Shown here piece after piece: positions 18,739 through 27,467 of a stretch of DNA of 64,000 nucleotides. The first letter of the stretch is position 1. Each line of letters opens with the position of its first letter. The DNA comes from PALSA-505 sp036267135 (GTDB taxonomy: Bacteria > Actinomycetota > Actinomycetes > Streptosporangiales > Streptosporangiaceae): assembly GCA_036267135.1 (NCBI GenBank), contig DATAWQ010000059.1:4406-68405 (forward strand). Direction: 5' to 3'. The notes under the pieces were generated by a model, which did no database searches, was not told where the DNA came from, and was given only the letters and a program-made list of their open reading frames with translations. Position numbers and translations under genes: made by a program.

Positions 18739-20376
18739 ATGAACAGTAAGCCCGGCCAGCCCACGGCTTCGTCGCCGGGCCGCTGGTGGCACGGCGCCGT
18801 GCTCTACCACCTTTACGTCCGGTCGTGGCGGGACACCAACCGGGACGGGTATGGCGACCTCGAGGGTGTGATCTCGGGCCTGGACTACCTGGCCTGGCTG
18901 GGCGTGGACGGGGTATGGCTGTCGCCCACCATGCCGTCCCCGGACCACGACTGGGGTTACGACGTGTCGGATTACCTCGGCGTGCACCCCGAGCTCGGCA
19001 CGCTCGCGGACATGGACAAACTGATCGCCGAGGCCGGGCGGCGCGGCCTGCGGGTGCTGCTCGACCTGGTGCCGAACCACACCAGCTCGGAGCACGCCTG
19101 GTTCATCGACGCGGCCAGCGGCCGCGACGCCGGTCACAGGGACTTCTACGTGTGGGCCGATCCGGCAATGAAGGGGGAAGGGGAGGTGGGTGGGGGGCCG
19201 CCGAACAACTGGCTGAACTCCACCGGGGCCTGCGCCTGGACCTGGCACGAGCCGACCGGGCAGTTCTACCTGCACAACTTTCTGCCCGAGCAACCGGACC
19301 TCAACTGGTGGGAGCCGCGCGTGCACGAGGCCTTCGCCGACATCCTGCGGTTCTGGCTGGACCGGGGCGTGGCCGGGTTCCGCATCGACGTGGCGAACGG
19401 CCTGTACAAGGACGCCAAGCTGCGCGACAACCCGCCCGCCAGCGTGGAAGGCCCGATGACCGGGCGGCACGGCCAGCTCGCCGAGTACAACCTGAACCGG
19501 CCCGAGGTGCACGGCGTCTACCGGGACTGGCGGCGCATCGCCGACAGCTACGCCGACGAGCGCCTGCTGCTCGGCGAGACCTGGGTGGACACCGACCAGC
19601 TAGGCAGCTTCTACGGCCACGACGACGAGCTGCAGCTCGGGTTCAACTTCCCGTTCGTGTTCGCCGGGCTCTGCGCGCCCACCCTGTCCGGCGTGGTGGC
19701 GCAGACGCTGGCCAAGCTGCCGGCCTCGGCCTGCCCGGTGTGGACGTCCTCCAACCACGACGTCGGCCGGTTCCCCAGCCGCTGGTGCGACGGAGACGAG
19801 CCGAGGATCCGGCTGGCCCTGCTGGTGCTGGCCACGCTGCCGGGCACGACCGTGCTCTACTACGGCGACGAGATCGGGATGACCGACGTGCGCGTCCCAC
19901 TGGAGCTGCAGCGGGACGCGATGTCGCGGGGCACCGCGGAGGGCTGGCAGGGCAACAGGGACCGGGCCCGCACCCCCATGCAGTGGGACGGCACGGCCAG
20001 CGCGGGCTTCGCCGACGCGGATGTGACGCCCTGGCTGCCGGTGGGCGACAGCGCCGCGGTCAACGTGGCCAGCCAGCGGGACGACCCCGCATCCGTGCTG
20101 CACCTGTGCCGCGCGCTGCTCCGGCTGCGCCAGGCCGAGCTCGGCGGCCAGCTCGCCGAGTACCAGGCGCTGCCCGCGCCGCCGGAGGTGTGGGCCTACC
20201 GGATTGGGCCGCTCACCGTGGCGGGGAACTTCTCCGGCCACCCGGTCGGCTACGCCCACCCCGGCGGCACCGTCCTGCTGTCCACCAGTGGGCCCGGCGG
20301 GGAGGCGGGCGGGACCGCCGGCGGGACGATCGAGCTCGGGCCCTGGCAGGGGCTGATCCTGCGGACCGAGCCCTGA
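18739..20376 (+). CDS. GH13 alpha-glucosidase / alpha-amylase family enzyme
   Basis: 545 residues from ATG 18739 (agggaga upstream). The four GH13 regions are intact: DLVPNH (about 109-114), FRIDVAN with nucleophile Asp217, GETW with acid/base Glu280, and SSNHD with Asp341. The sequence FYVWADP and the length fit oligo-1,6-/alpha-1,4-glucosidases rather than secreted amylases. No signal peptide is seen, so it acts in the cytosol on imported oligosaccharides. It belongs functionally with the LacI-regulated importer 2 kb upstream, although a three-gene minus-strand operon separates them. Confidence 0.92.
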   Translation: MNSKPGQPTASSPGRWWHGAVLYHLYVRSWRDTNRDGYGDLEGVISGLDYLAWLGVDGVWLSPTMPSPDHDWGYDVSDYLGVHPELGTLADMDKLIAEAGRRGLRVLLDLVPNHTSSEHAWFIDAASGRDAGHRDFYVWADPAMKGEGEVGGGPPNNWLNSTGACAWTWHEPTGQFYLHNFLPEQPDLNWWEPRVHEAFADILRFWLDRGVAGFRIDVANGLYKDAKLRDNPPASVEGPMTGRHGQLAEYNLNRPEVHGVYRDWRRIADSYADERLLLGETWVDTDQLGSFYGHDDELQLGFNFPFVFAGLCAPTLSGVVAQTLAKLPASACPVWTSSNHDVGRFPSRWCDGDEPRIRLALLVLATLPGTTVLYYGDEIGMTDVRVPLELQRDAMSRGTAEGWQGNRDRARTPMQWDGTASAGFADADVTPWLPVGDSAAVNVASQRDDPASVLHLCRALLRLRQAELGGQLAEYQALPAPPEVWAYRIGPLTVAGNFSGHPVGYAHPGGTVLLSTSGPGGEAGGTAGGTIELGPWQGLILRTEP

Positions 20377-20394
20377 ACCCGGTGCCCCGACTCC

Positions 20395-20426
20395 CTGGTT
20401 TACGGCTCGGCTGGTTTACGGCTCGG
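20395..20426. repeat. Perfect 16-bp tandem duplication over a stop codon
   Basis: ctggtttacggctcgg is present twice back to back (20395-20410, 20411-20426). The second copy contains the TAA stop of the sigma-nuclease fusion gene (20416-20418); the first copy lies just beyond it. Confidence 0.9.
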
Positions 20427-21525
20427 GTGGCTGGCGGATCCGCTGGCGGGCTTCCTCGGCGATCTCGGCGGTGGCCACCGGGCAGGACGCCAGCTCCTCG
20501 GCCCGGTGGCCGGGCAACTCCTGGGCGAGCACGGCGGCGTCCACCCGGATGGGCACGTCCGCGGCCAGGGCCAGGGCCACCGCGTCGCTCGGCCTGGCGT
20601 CCACCTCCTGCCGCCCGGCCGGGCCGTCCACCAGCACGGACGCGTAGAAGACCTGGTCGAGCAGCCGGGTGATCCGCACCTCGGCCAGCCGGGATCCCGA
20701 CGCCTCGACCAGGCTCGCGGCCAGCTTGTAGGTGAACGGGCGCGGCGTCTCCACGGCTTCGAGCTCAAGCGCCAGCACGGTGGCCTCCACCCGCCCGATC
20801 CAGATTGGCAGTCGCCGGCCACCGCCGCGTTCGGCCAGGATCACGATGTGCTTGTGCCGGGACGGATCCCCGTTCTCCTCCCGCCGGATCTCCGTCACCG
20901 TCACGTCGACCCAGTCCGGACTGGTCTGCGTTGTGCTGGTCACCGCCGTGCTCCTTTCCTGGATTTCTCGCGGAATATCGGCCACCGGCGCGAGCACCGG
21001 CGCCAGCGCGGCCCGGGCCTGATGCAGCCGGGACTTCACCGCGCCTACCGAAATGCCAAGCTCACCCGCCACCTCGCGGTGGCTCATGCCCTGCAGGTAG
21101 AACAGCAGCACGGCGCCCTGCTGCCCGCGCGGCAGCGCCGCCACCGCGCCGCGGACCCTGGCCGCCACGTCGGCGCTCTCCGCCACCTCGGCGGGTCCCG
21201 GCACGGCCGACGCGTGGTCGGCGGGGTCACCAGGAATCTCGGGCCTTTGCTGGCGCAGCCAGCGCCGTGACACATTGAGCGCGATCCCGCAGAACCAGGC
21301 GCCGAACCGGTCCGGGGAACGCAGCCGCCCAAGATCGGTCAGCGCCGCCACGGCGGCCTCCTGCGCGGCGTCGCGCGCCTGTTCCGGCGAGCCGAGCACC
21401 CGGGCGGCCAGGAAGACGGCCGTGTCCCAGTGCCTCCTGACCAGCACGGCCAGCGCCTCCCTGACCCCGCTCAGCGCTTCGCCCACCAGATCGGCGTCGG
21501 ATTTCACCGGATCAAACTGACCCAC
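20416..21525 (-). CDS. ECF-type sigma factor fused to bifunctional nuclease (BFN/DUF151) domain
   Basis: 369 residues from GTG 21525. Residues about 22-95 are sigma region 2 (DAAQEAAVAALTDLGRLRSP, RFGAWFCGIALNVSRRWLRQ). Residues about 122-175 are region 4, including the HTH (MSHREVAGELGISVGAVKSR). After a ~30-residue linker, 205-340 form a DUF151/BFN domain (RRLPIWIGRVEATVLALELE, EVDARPSDAVALALAADVPI). BFN domains are associated with nuclease activity in plants and often stand alone in actinobacteria. The fusion joins promoter recognition to this domain in one chain. No adjacent anti-sigma gene is seen. Regulation and target promoter are unknown. Confidence 0.85.
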   Translation of the reverse strand: MGQFDPVKSDADLVGEALSGVREALAVLVRRHWDTAVFLAARVLGSPEQARDAAQEAAVAALTDLGRLRSPDRFGAWFCGIALNVSRRWLRQQRPEIPGDPADHASAVPGPAEVAESADVAARVRGAVAALPRGQQGAVLLFYLQGMSHREVAGELGISVGAVKSRLHQARAALAPVLAPVADIPREIQERSTAVTSTTQTSPDWVDVTVTEIRREENGDPSRHKHIVILAERGGGRRLPIWIGRVEATVLALELEAVETPRPFTYKLAASLVEASGSRLAEVRITRLLDQVFYASVLVDGPAGRQEVDARPSDAVALALAADVPIRVDAAVLAQELPGHRAEELASCPVATAEIAEEARQRIRQPPEP

Positions 21526-21606
21526 ACCTCATAGTGCCGCTAACCACCCCGCGGGTTAGCTGCCCACCCAGACGTCGCCGCTTCGCCCCCGGGTGTTCAG
21601 CGGAAC

Positions 21607-21638
21607 GAGGCGCCCACCCCGGGCTGGGTGGGCGCCTC
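21607..21638 (-). terminator. Strong hairpin terminator
   Basis: Perfect 13-bp stem GAGGCGCCCACCC/GGGTGGGCGCCTC with a 6-nt loop. It lies 18 bp beyond the stop of the octapeptide-repeat gene (21656), between it and the sigma-nuclease gene. Confidence 0.75.
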
Positions 21639-21655
21639 GTGAGCTGCTGGGGTCG

Positions 21656-22255
21656 CTACGCGGCGAGCAGGCGCTCGAAGAAGGAGCGGTAGCGCTGCAG
21701 GCCTTGCCTGAGGTCCTCGGTGGACACCGAGTCTCCCGCTGACCAGCTCGACTCGAGCTGCTCGCGCTGGCTGGCGAACATCCGCGCCATTTCCTGCATC
21801 AGCTCGGCCACCAGGGCGTCGGCGTCCTTGACCGCATTCCTCGGCGCGTCCACGAAGCTGGCCTGGATCTCGCGCCAGCGGTCGACCATGCTCTCCAGGT
21901 CGTCGGGGTCGAGCAACGCGGTCCGGTGCTCTTCGTCTCCGTGCGGCGACCGGGCCAGGGCCCGCTCGGTGCTCTCGGCCTGCGGCTCTGGCGTCGCCTC
22001 ACCGGCCCTGGCGATCTGCTCGGTGCTCGGGCGGTCCTGTGGCGGTTCGGCGTCCGGGGCACTGGGCCGTCCGGCGTCCACGCCACTGAGCCGTTCGGCG
22101 GTCAGGCCAGCCGGCCGATCGGCGGCCAGATCGTTGGGCCGTTCGGTGGTCAGACCGTCTGATTGTTCGCCGGTTAGACCGTCTAGTTGCTCGGTGGTCA
22201 GACCGTCTGGTTGTTCGGTTCGCGGGTCGCCCTGACGGGGTTCAGCGTGTGTCAT
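21656..22255 (-). CDS. Octapeptide-repeat protein, paralogue of the upstream gene
   Basis: 199 residues from ATG 22255. Residues 13-70 are degenerate octapeptides ([T/A/G]-E-[Q/R]-x-D-G-L-T), acidic and probably disordered. Residues about 119-199 are a helical domain (VDRWREIQASFVDAPRNAVK, STEDLRQGLQRYRSFFERLL) that closely resembles residues 80-175 of the upstream gene product. It has no membrane segment. It overlaps that gene by 14 bp, so the two are translationally coupled and probably act together. Function unknown. Confidence 0.65.
   Translation of the reverse strand: MTHAEPRQGDPRTEQPDGLTTEQLDGLTGEQSDGLTTERPNDLAADRPAGLTAERLSGVDAGRPSAPDAEPPQDRPSTEQIARAGEATPEPQAESTERALARSPHGDEEHRTALLDPDDLESMVDRWREIQASFVDAPRNAVKDADALVAELMQEMARMFASQREQLESSWSAGDSVSTEDLRQGLQRYRSFFERLLAA
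22046..22219 (-). repeat. 24-bp degenerate coding repeats
   Basis: About seven head-to-tail 24-bp units (for example gaccgtctgattgttcgccg, gaccgtctagttgctcggtg and gaccgtctggttgttcgg on the plus strand) encode the octapeptide region of the gene at 21656-22255. Confidence 0.75.
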
Positions 22256-23024
22256 CGTCGGCCTCCATCGGTGCCGAGTCGGCGGCCGGCTGTGCCGGAA
22301 CGGTCACGGTCCCGGGGGCGCTGCCGCCGGGTCCGTCGCCTGCGTCGTCATGCCTGGCGTGGACATCGGCTGTTGATACGTCGGTCTTCGTGGCGCGGGT
22401 TCTGACCGTGTCACCCTGAACCGTGTCACCCTGATCCGCGTGATCCTGATCGGCGTCTCGCCGATCGGCTGAATCCTGCTCGGTTGAGTCCTGATCGGCC
22501 CGCAACAGGTCGTCGAACAGGGACCGGTAGCGCAGCAGCGCCTCCCGCAGCTCCTCGGTGCTCACCTGCCCGGTATCCATCCGGTCGCGAATGGCGTGCG
22601 CGACCCGGTAGTTCTCGACCACCGCCGGATGGTCCACCGAGATGAGGTCGCTCTGGGCGGCGAAATCGCCCACCGGATAACCACGTTCGGCCATTACCTG
22701 GTGCAGCAGCGCATCGGCCTGACTGACCGCTTCACCGGGCTGGTCCACGAAATGTTCCTGCACCGTCCGCCATTCCTCGGCGTAGCGGATCCGCGAGGCC
22801 TCGGGAAGTGGCTTGATGTCCAGCTTGGCCCGCCGGCGCTGCCGGTCACGAAGCTCGGACTCGGCGGCCCGCTGGTCCTCGCGGGTCTCCAGGGTCCGCT
22901 TGTATTCGGGGCCAAAACGGTTCTGCAGCGCCGCGCTCCTGCGCTGCCGCATGGCCGCGGTGGTGGCCATGGCGGCCACGGCCACCACCACGAGGACGAT
23001 CACAATTAACGCCCAAGTAGGCAT
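22242..23024 (-). CDS. Membrane-anchored helical protein of unknown function
   Basis: 260 residues from ATG 23024 with AGGAGG upstream. Residues 4-24 form one transmembrane helix (WALIVIVLVVVAVAAMATTA). Residues 28-75 are strongly charged and probably coiled-coil. Residues 80-175 form the domain shared with the next gene (EEWRTVQEHFVDQPGEAVSQ, STEELREALLRYRSLFDDLL). The C-terminal third is a low-complexity D/Q/T-rich tail (DQDSTEQDSADRRDADQDHA). Homologous proteins with a similar secreted or membrane form exist in actinomycetes but I know no function. Overlaps the paralogue by 14 bp. Confidence 0.65.
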   Translation of the reverse strand: MPTWALIVIVLVVVAVAAMATTAAMRQRRSAALQNRFGPEYKRTLETREDQRAAESELRDRQRRRAKLDIKPLPEASRIRYAEEWRTVQEHFVDQPGEAVSQADALLHQVMAERGYPVGDFAAQSDLISVDHPAVVENYRVAHAIRDRMDTGQVSTEELREALLRYRSLFDDLLRADQDSTEQDSADRRDADQDHADQGDTVQGDTVRTRATKTDVSTADVHARHDDAGDGPGGSAPGTVTVPAQPAADSAPMEADDDTR

Positions 23025-23166
23025 GGGTGCCTCCTAGCGATTGACTCCACGCGGCACTACCCCAGGGCGAATTCTCAAACCGTTATGACCGAGATGCGAA
23101 GGATTCCCATGGGTCGTGGAACCCCGGCCATGGCCAAGGCCGGGGAAAGGGCGGAGGATAGGCCGG

Positions 23167-24405
23167 GTGCCCGACGTTTTCGACCCGCGGGTGTTCGCCC
23201 GCGGGGTGCCACACGAGGCGTTCCGTCAGCTCAGGGACACCGAGCCGGTGTGCTGGCAGCAGGAGACCGAGGTGCTGGGCTGGCCGGCCGGCCCGGGCTA
23301 CTGGGCGGTGACGAGGTACGCCGACGTCAGGCACGTGCTGCGCTCGCCCGAGCTGTTCTCCTCCCGGCTGGGCGCCACGCAGATCCGCGACCCCGACCCG
23401 AGTGACCTGGACTTCATCCGGCGGATGATCCTCAACATGGACCCGCCGGAGCACAACCGGCTGCGCAAGATCGTCACGGCGGCGTTCACCCGGCGGCGGC
23501 TCGAACGCCTGACCAGCGAGATCAGCGCCCGGGCCCGGACGCTGCTGGCCGCGGCGGGGTCACGCGGCCGGTGCGACCTGCCGGCCGAGGTCACCGACGA
23601 GTTCCCGCTGGCCAACCTGTCCGACCTGCTGGGCGTCCCGGCGGCGGACCGCGAGTTGCTGCTGCGCTGGACCAACCGGGTCATCGGCTACCAGGATCCC
23701 GAGCACGCCGAGGTGGTCAGGGACGCCGGCGGCCGCCCGGTCAACCCGCGTTCGCCCGCGGCGCTGGCCGACATGTTCGGCTACGCCACGGTGCTCGCCG
23801 CCGACAAGCGCAGGCACCCCGCCGACGACCTGATGACCGCGCTGGCCAGCGCTTCGGTAGACGGCCGTTCGCTGGACGACGCCGAGCTGGCCATGTTCTT
23901 CTTCCTGCTGGTGATCGCCGGCAACGACACGGTCCGCAGCGCCCTGCCCGGCGGGGTGCTCGTCTTCGCCCAGCACCCGGATGCCTACCGGCGGCTGCGG
24001 GCCGAGCCCGGGCTGATGGCCACGGCGATCGAGGAGGTGCTGCGCTGGCATCCGCCGGTGCTCAGCTTCCGGCGCACCGCCGCCCAGGACACCGAGCTGG
24101 CCGGCCGCCCCATCCGCCGGGGCGACAAGGTCGTGGTCTACCACGTGTCGGCGAACTACGACGAGCGAGCCTTCCCCGACCCCCACACGTTCGACATCGG
24201 CCGCGACCCGAACGACCACCTGGCCTTCGGCCAGGGCCCGCACCTGTGCCTGGGGGCTCACTTCGCCCGGCTGCAGATGCGCTGTTTTTTCACCGAACTG
24301 CTGGCCGTCGCGCCGCGCATCGAGCTGGACGGCGAGCCGGTGCGGCTGACCTCCAACTTCATCAACGGGATCACCCACCTTCCGGTCCGCTGGACCTCGC
24401 GCTGA
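23167..24405 (+). CDS. Cytochrome P450
   Basis: 412 residues from GTG 23167, with GGAGGA 9 bases upstream; the frame extends to 23116 without supporting signal. Heme-binding motif FGQGPHLCLG with Cys near 361, ExxR as EEVLR, and I-helix oxygen-activation motif VIAGNDTVRSA are intact. The length and the NMDPPEHNRLRKIVTAAFT segment resemble CYP124/125/142-type enzymes that oxidise steroids, branched lipids or terpenes, though substrate cannot be read from the sequence. No ferredoxin gene is adjacent. It needs external reductase partners. Confidence 0.92.
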   Translation: MPDVFDPRVFARGVPHEAFRQLRDTEPVCWQQETEVLGWPAGPGYWAVTRYADVRHVLRSPELFSSRLGATQIRDPDPSDLDFIRRMILNMDPPEHNRLRKIVTAAFTRRRLERLTSEISARARTLLAAAGSRGRCDLPAEVTDEFPLANLSDLLGVPAADRELLLRWTNRVIGYQDPEHAEVVRDAGGRPVNPRSPAALADMFGYATVLAADKRRHPADDLMTALASASVDGRSLDDAELAMFFFLLVIAGNDTVRSALPGGVLVFAQHPDAYRRLRAEPGLMATAIEEVLRWHPPVLSFRRTAAQDTELAGRPIRRGDKVVVYHVSANYDERAFPDPHTFDIGRDPNDHLAFGQGPHLCLGAHFARLQMRCFFTELLAVAPRIELDGEPVRLTSNFINGITHLPVRWTSR

Positions 24406-24440
24406 CGGATAACCCGGAGCGTGCCGGGCCGGTGACCCAC

Positions 24441-24446
24441 TAAAAT
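24441..24446 (+). promoter_or_regulatory. -10 element of a leaderless serS promoter
   Basis: TAAAAT ends 7 bp before the GTG start of serS. That spacing puts transcription start at or next to the start codon, and no Shine-Dalgarno is visible, so the mRNA is probably leaderless. No convincing -35 is seen. Confidence 0.6.
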
Positions 24447-24453
24447 CGCACAG

Positions 24454-25692
24454 GTGATTGACCTCAAGGCTGCCCGTAGAGACCCTGATCGCTATCGTGC
24501 CGCGCTGGCCCGGCGCGGCGCCGCCGACGACTTCGACGCACTGCTCGCCGTGGACACCACCTGGCGGGAGCTAACGGAGCGGACCGAAGCGCTGCGGGCC
24601 AAGCAGAAGAGGTCGTCCAAGTCCGCGCCGAGTGAGGCCGAACTCGCCGAGCTCAGGCAGCTCAGGGAGGAACTGGCCGAGGCTCAGGCGGAGCTGGCCA
24701 GGGTCGAGAACGAGCGCAACACTCTGCTGGCCACCGTCCCGAACCTGCCCGACCCGTCCGCCGCGGACGGCATGGCGGAAGAAGACGCGCAGACCGTGCG
24801 GACCTGGGGTGAGCAGCCGTCGTTCGGCTTCACCCCCAAGGACGCCGTCGATCTCGGCTCGAAGACCGGCTGGATCGACATGACCAGGGGCGCGAGGTTG
24901 TCGGGCTCCCGGTTCGCCTACCGGATCGGCGACGTGGCACTGGCCGAGATGGCGCTCTACCGGTTCGCGCTCGAGCATCTGGCCAGCAAAGGCTTCCTGC
25001 CGGTGCTGCCGCCGGTACTGGCTGGAGAGCGGGCCATGTACGGCACCGGGTTCCTGCCCACCGAGGAGTCCAACCTCTACCACCTGGAAAAGGACGACCT
25101 GTACCTGACCGGGACCTCCGAGGTGGCGCTGGCCGGCATTCACGCCGGAGAGCGGCTGGAGGAAGACGAGCTGCCCGCCCGGTATGTGGCCTTCTCCACC
25201 AACTTCCGGCGAGAGGCCGGTGCGGCGGGCAAGGACACCCGCGGCATGTTCCGGGTGCATCAGTTCGACAAGGTGGAGATGTACGTGTGCTGCCGTCCCG
25301 AGGAGTCGAAGGACTTCCACGAGCGACTGCTCGGCTACGAAGAAGAGATCGTCCAAGCGCTCGGCCTGCCCTACCGGGTGCAGAACATCGCGCTGGGCGA
25401 CCTGGGCGCGCCCGCCGCGAAGAAGTACGACATCGAGGCCTGGTTCCCCACCCAGGGCCGGTACCGCGAGATCACGTCCTGCTCGAACACCACCGACTAC
25501 CAGGCCAGGCGGCTGAACATCAGGTTCCGCCACGACGGCGGGCTCGAGCACGTGCACACGCTGAACGGCACCGGGGCGACCGGCCGCGCGCTGCTGGCCA
25601 TCATGGAGAACTTTCAGGACTCCAGCGGCGTGGTCACGCTGCCCGAGGTGCTGCGGCGCTACGGCGCACCCGCCACCATCGGCGGCGAGTAA
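24454..25692 (+). CDS. serS: Serine--tRNA ligase
   Basis: 412 residues from GTG 24454. The N-terminal antiparallel coiled-coil arm (about 35-100: TERTEALRAKQKRSSKSAPS and the following helix) binds the long variable arm of tRNA-Ser. The class II catalytic core follows with motif 2 (STNFRREAGAAGKDTRGMFR) and motif 3 (LNGTGATGRALLAIMENFQD). It charges tRNA-Ser, and also tRNA-Sec where present, with serine in the cytosol. Essential single-copy gene. It is convergent with the LCP-family gene. Confidence 0.97.
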   Translation: MIDLKAARRDPDRYRAALARRGAADDFDALLAVDTTWRELTERTEALRAKQKRSSKSAPSEAELAELRQLREELAEAQAELARVENERNTLLATVPNLPDPSAADGMAEEDAQTVRTWGEQPSFGFTPKDAVDLGSKTGWIDMTRGARLSGSRFAYRIGDVALAEMALYRFALEHLASKGFLPVLPPVLAGERAMYGTGFLPTEESNLYHLEKDDLYLTGTSEVALAGIHAGERLEEDELPARYVAFSTNFRREAGAAGKDTRGMFRVHQFDKVEMYVCCRPEESKDFHERLLGYEEEIVQALGLPYRVQNIALGDLGAPAAKKYDIEAWFPTQGRYREITSCSNTTDYQARRLNIRFRHDGGLEHVHTLNGTGATGRALLAIMENFQDSSGVVTLPEVLRRYGAPATIGGE

Positions 25693-25735
25693 GCCGGCCC
25701 ACGAGCCCAGGGACTCAGGCGGCCAGCCGACCGGG

Positions 25736-26980
25736 TTAGTGGCAGGCCGCCTGGGCGGCGGTGCGCGTCCCGGGCGGCACCCACCCGGCCGGGTGCTTGG
25801 CTTTCGGCTTGCTGCTGTGGCCCTGGCCGTTCTTGGCCGAGCGGGATTTGGCCGGCGCCTGCTTGACCACCGGCTGATCGTTGCCGATCTCGCCGAACAG
25901 GCGGTCCGCCTGCGCGGCGTTCCACAGCACCGCCTCCTCGCCGTCCGGCGCCTGATAGTCCAGGCTGGCCAGTGGGACGGTCGCGAACACCACGTCGCCG
26001 GAGGCGATGCCGCGCATCTGGTCGGCCAGGGCCGACACGTTCAGCTTGCTGTCCACCCGCAGTGCGGGCAGCACGGCGTTCAGCAGGCTGGCCATCCGGA
26101 CCGGGTTGGCCAGCGTCCCCGAGCTGATGATCTTGCTGACCGCGGTCGAGATCAGGCTCTGCTGGTCCTGGATTCTGGTCAGGTCCTCCAGCGGGAACGA
26201 ATGCCGGTCTCTGGAGTACTCCAGCGCGGTGATCCCGTTCAGATGGTGGAACCCAGCCGACAGGCGGACGCCGCTCGACGGGTCGTCCAGCGGTTCGGGC
26301 AGGCACACGTTGACCCCGCCGAGCGCGTCGATGACCTTGACGAAGGCGAGGAAGTTGATCTCGACATAGTCGTTGATGGTCAGGCCGGTGGCCTGTTCCA
26401 CGGTCTGCACCATCAGCTTGGGCCCGCCGAGGCCGTACGCGGCGTTGATCTTGTTCATGCCGTAGCCGGGGACGTTCACCCAAGAGTCGCGGGGCAGGCT
26501 CACCACCGTGACCCGGTCGTGCGCGGGCGAAACGTGCACAAGCATCAGCGTGTCGGAGTTCTTGGTGCCCTCGACGCGGCCAACGTGCAGTTGGGCCTCC
26601 TGGTGCGAGCTGAGCCCGGCCCGGCTGTCTACCCCGGCGACCAGGATGTTCAGCGGTGAGCCTGCGGCGGCGGGCGTGGTCCCGGCGTTCACCCGGGCCA
26701 CCATGTGGTTGACGTAGCCGGTCAGGGCCCAGCCGGCCCCGGACACGAAGAGCACAAGCGCGGACACACAGCCAGCGGCGACCAGAAAGGCGCGGCGCTG
26801 GCGGGCCTTGCGGCTCGACTCGATCCTGGCCATGAGCCGCTGCTGCGCGGGCGACGGCGCGCCGCGGCGGTGCGGCGTCCGTGGCGGACGGGGCACCTCG
26901 GTGCGGTCGGGACCATCTCCGGCGCCCTGCGGGCCGCTGGCCCGGAAGAAGCGTTCGTAAGAATCGCCGCTGTCGGCCAT
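25736..26980 (-). CDS. LytR-CpsA-Psr (LCP) family cell-wall ligase
   Basis: 414 residues from ATG 26980 (gggggaggg upstream; a TTG at 26992 is less likely). A basic cytosolic N-terminus is followed by one transmembrane helix (AFLVAAGCVSALVLFVSGAG). The extracytoplasmic LCP domain follows, with GVDSRAG, KNSDTLMLVHVSP, VVSLPRDSWV, MNKINAAYGLGG and EYSRDR, the Arg/Asp residues that bind polyprenyl pyrophosphate. The C-terminus is Lys-rich. LCP enzymes attach secondary polymers (arabinogalactan, teichoic-acid-like or capsular) to peptidoglycan. Confidence 0.93.
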   Translation of the reverse strand: MADSGDSYERFFRASGPQGAGDGPDRTEVPRPPRTPHRRGAPSPAQQRLMARIESSRKARQRRAFLVAAGCVSALVLFVSGAGWALTGYVNHMVARVNAGTTPAAAGSPLNILVAGVDSRAGLSSHQEAQLHVGRVEGTKNSDTLMLVHVSPAHDRVTVVSLPRDSWVNVPGYGMNKINAAYGLGGPKLMVQTVEQATGLTINDYVEINFLAFVKVIDALGGVNVCLPEPLDDPSSGVRLSAGFHHLNGITALEYSRDRHSFPLEDLTRIQDQQSLISTAVSKIISSGTLANPVRMASLLNAVLPALRVDSKLNVSALADQMRGIASGDVVFATVPLASLDYQAPDGEEAVLWNAAQADRLFGEIGNDQPVVKQAPAKSRSAKNGQGHSSKPKAKHPAGWVPPGTRTAAQAACH

Positions 26981-27096
26981 GCCCTCCCCCAAGGCGCGGG
27001 CTGAATCCGCAGGATACCGCCTTCTGGCCGCCTACCCGCGGTACGCGGGCGCCGGCGTGGACGTGTCCTCGCTTCCTGGGAAGGGATTTATACACC

Positions 27097-27137
27097 GAAC
27101 GGCCCGGGCGGCAGCACGTGCCTGGCCCGGGCCGTTC
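27097..27137 (-). terminator. Hairpin terminator
   Basis: Perfect 13-bp stem GAACGGCCCGGGC/GCCCGGGCCGTTC with a 15-nt loop. It sits 18 bp beyond the stop of the small minus-strand membrane protein gene at 27156 and after the start of the LCP gene, so it separates the two transcripts. Confidence 0.75.
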
Positions 27138-27155
27138 AGTCGAGAACCGACAGGT

Positions 27156-27467
27156 TCAGACCTCGTCGCCGTCGCCCGAGCCCCGCCGCAGGCGGCGGAT
27201 CAGCATGATCGAGCCTGCCGCGGTGATAGCTACCGCGGCCAGGCCGGCGAGCCGGCCGCGGCTGACCGGCCCCGTCCCGGTCATGAAGTCGTCGGCCGCC
27301 GGGTCGGCCACGCCTGGGCCGCCCATCTCCCGCTGCTCGCCGGGCTGGCCGGTCAGCAACGTGGATCCGTCCGCCGAGCCCTGCGAATAGGTCACGCCTG
27401 CGCTCATCGCCGCGAGCGCGGTGGCCAGAACCGTGAACCGGATGCCGTTCTTCATCCAAGTTCGCAT
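27156..27467 (-). CDS. Small exported membrane protein
   Basis: 103 residues from ATG 27467, with gggggag upstream. A signal-type helix (IRFTVLATALAAMSAGVTYS) starts it, then a polar acidic stretch rich in Gly (residues about 30-70). A C-terminal helix near the end (LAGLAAVAITAAGSIMLIRR) is followed by a positive, then acidic, tail (RRGSGDGDEV). The layout resembles sortase-like or wall-proximal small proteins, but there is no LPXTG motif. It is divergent from the chaplin-like gene with a long shared AT-rich upstream region; both may be developmentally regulated surface proteins. Confidence 0.6.
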   Translation of the reverse strand: MRTWMKNGIRFTVLATALAAMSAGVTYSQGSADGSTLLTGQPGEQREMGGPGVADPAADDFMTGTGPVSRGRLAGLAAVAITAAGSIMLIRRLRRGSGDGDEV

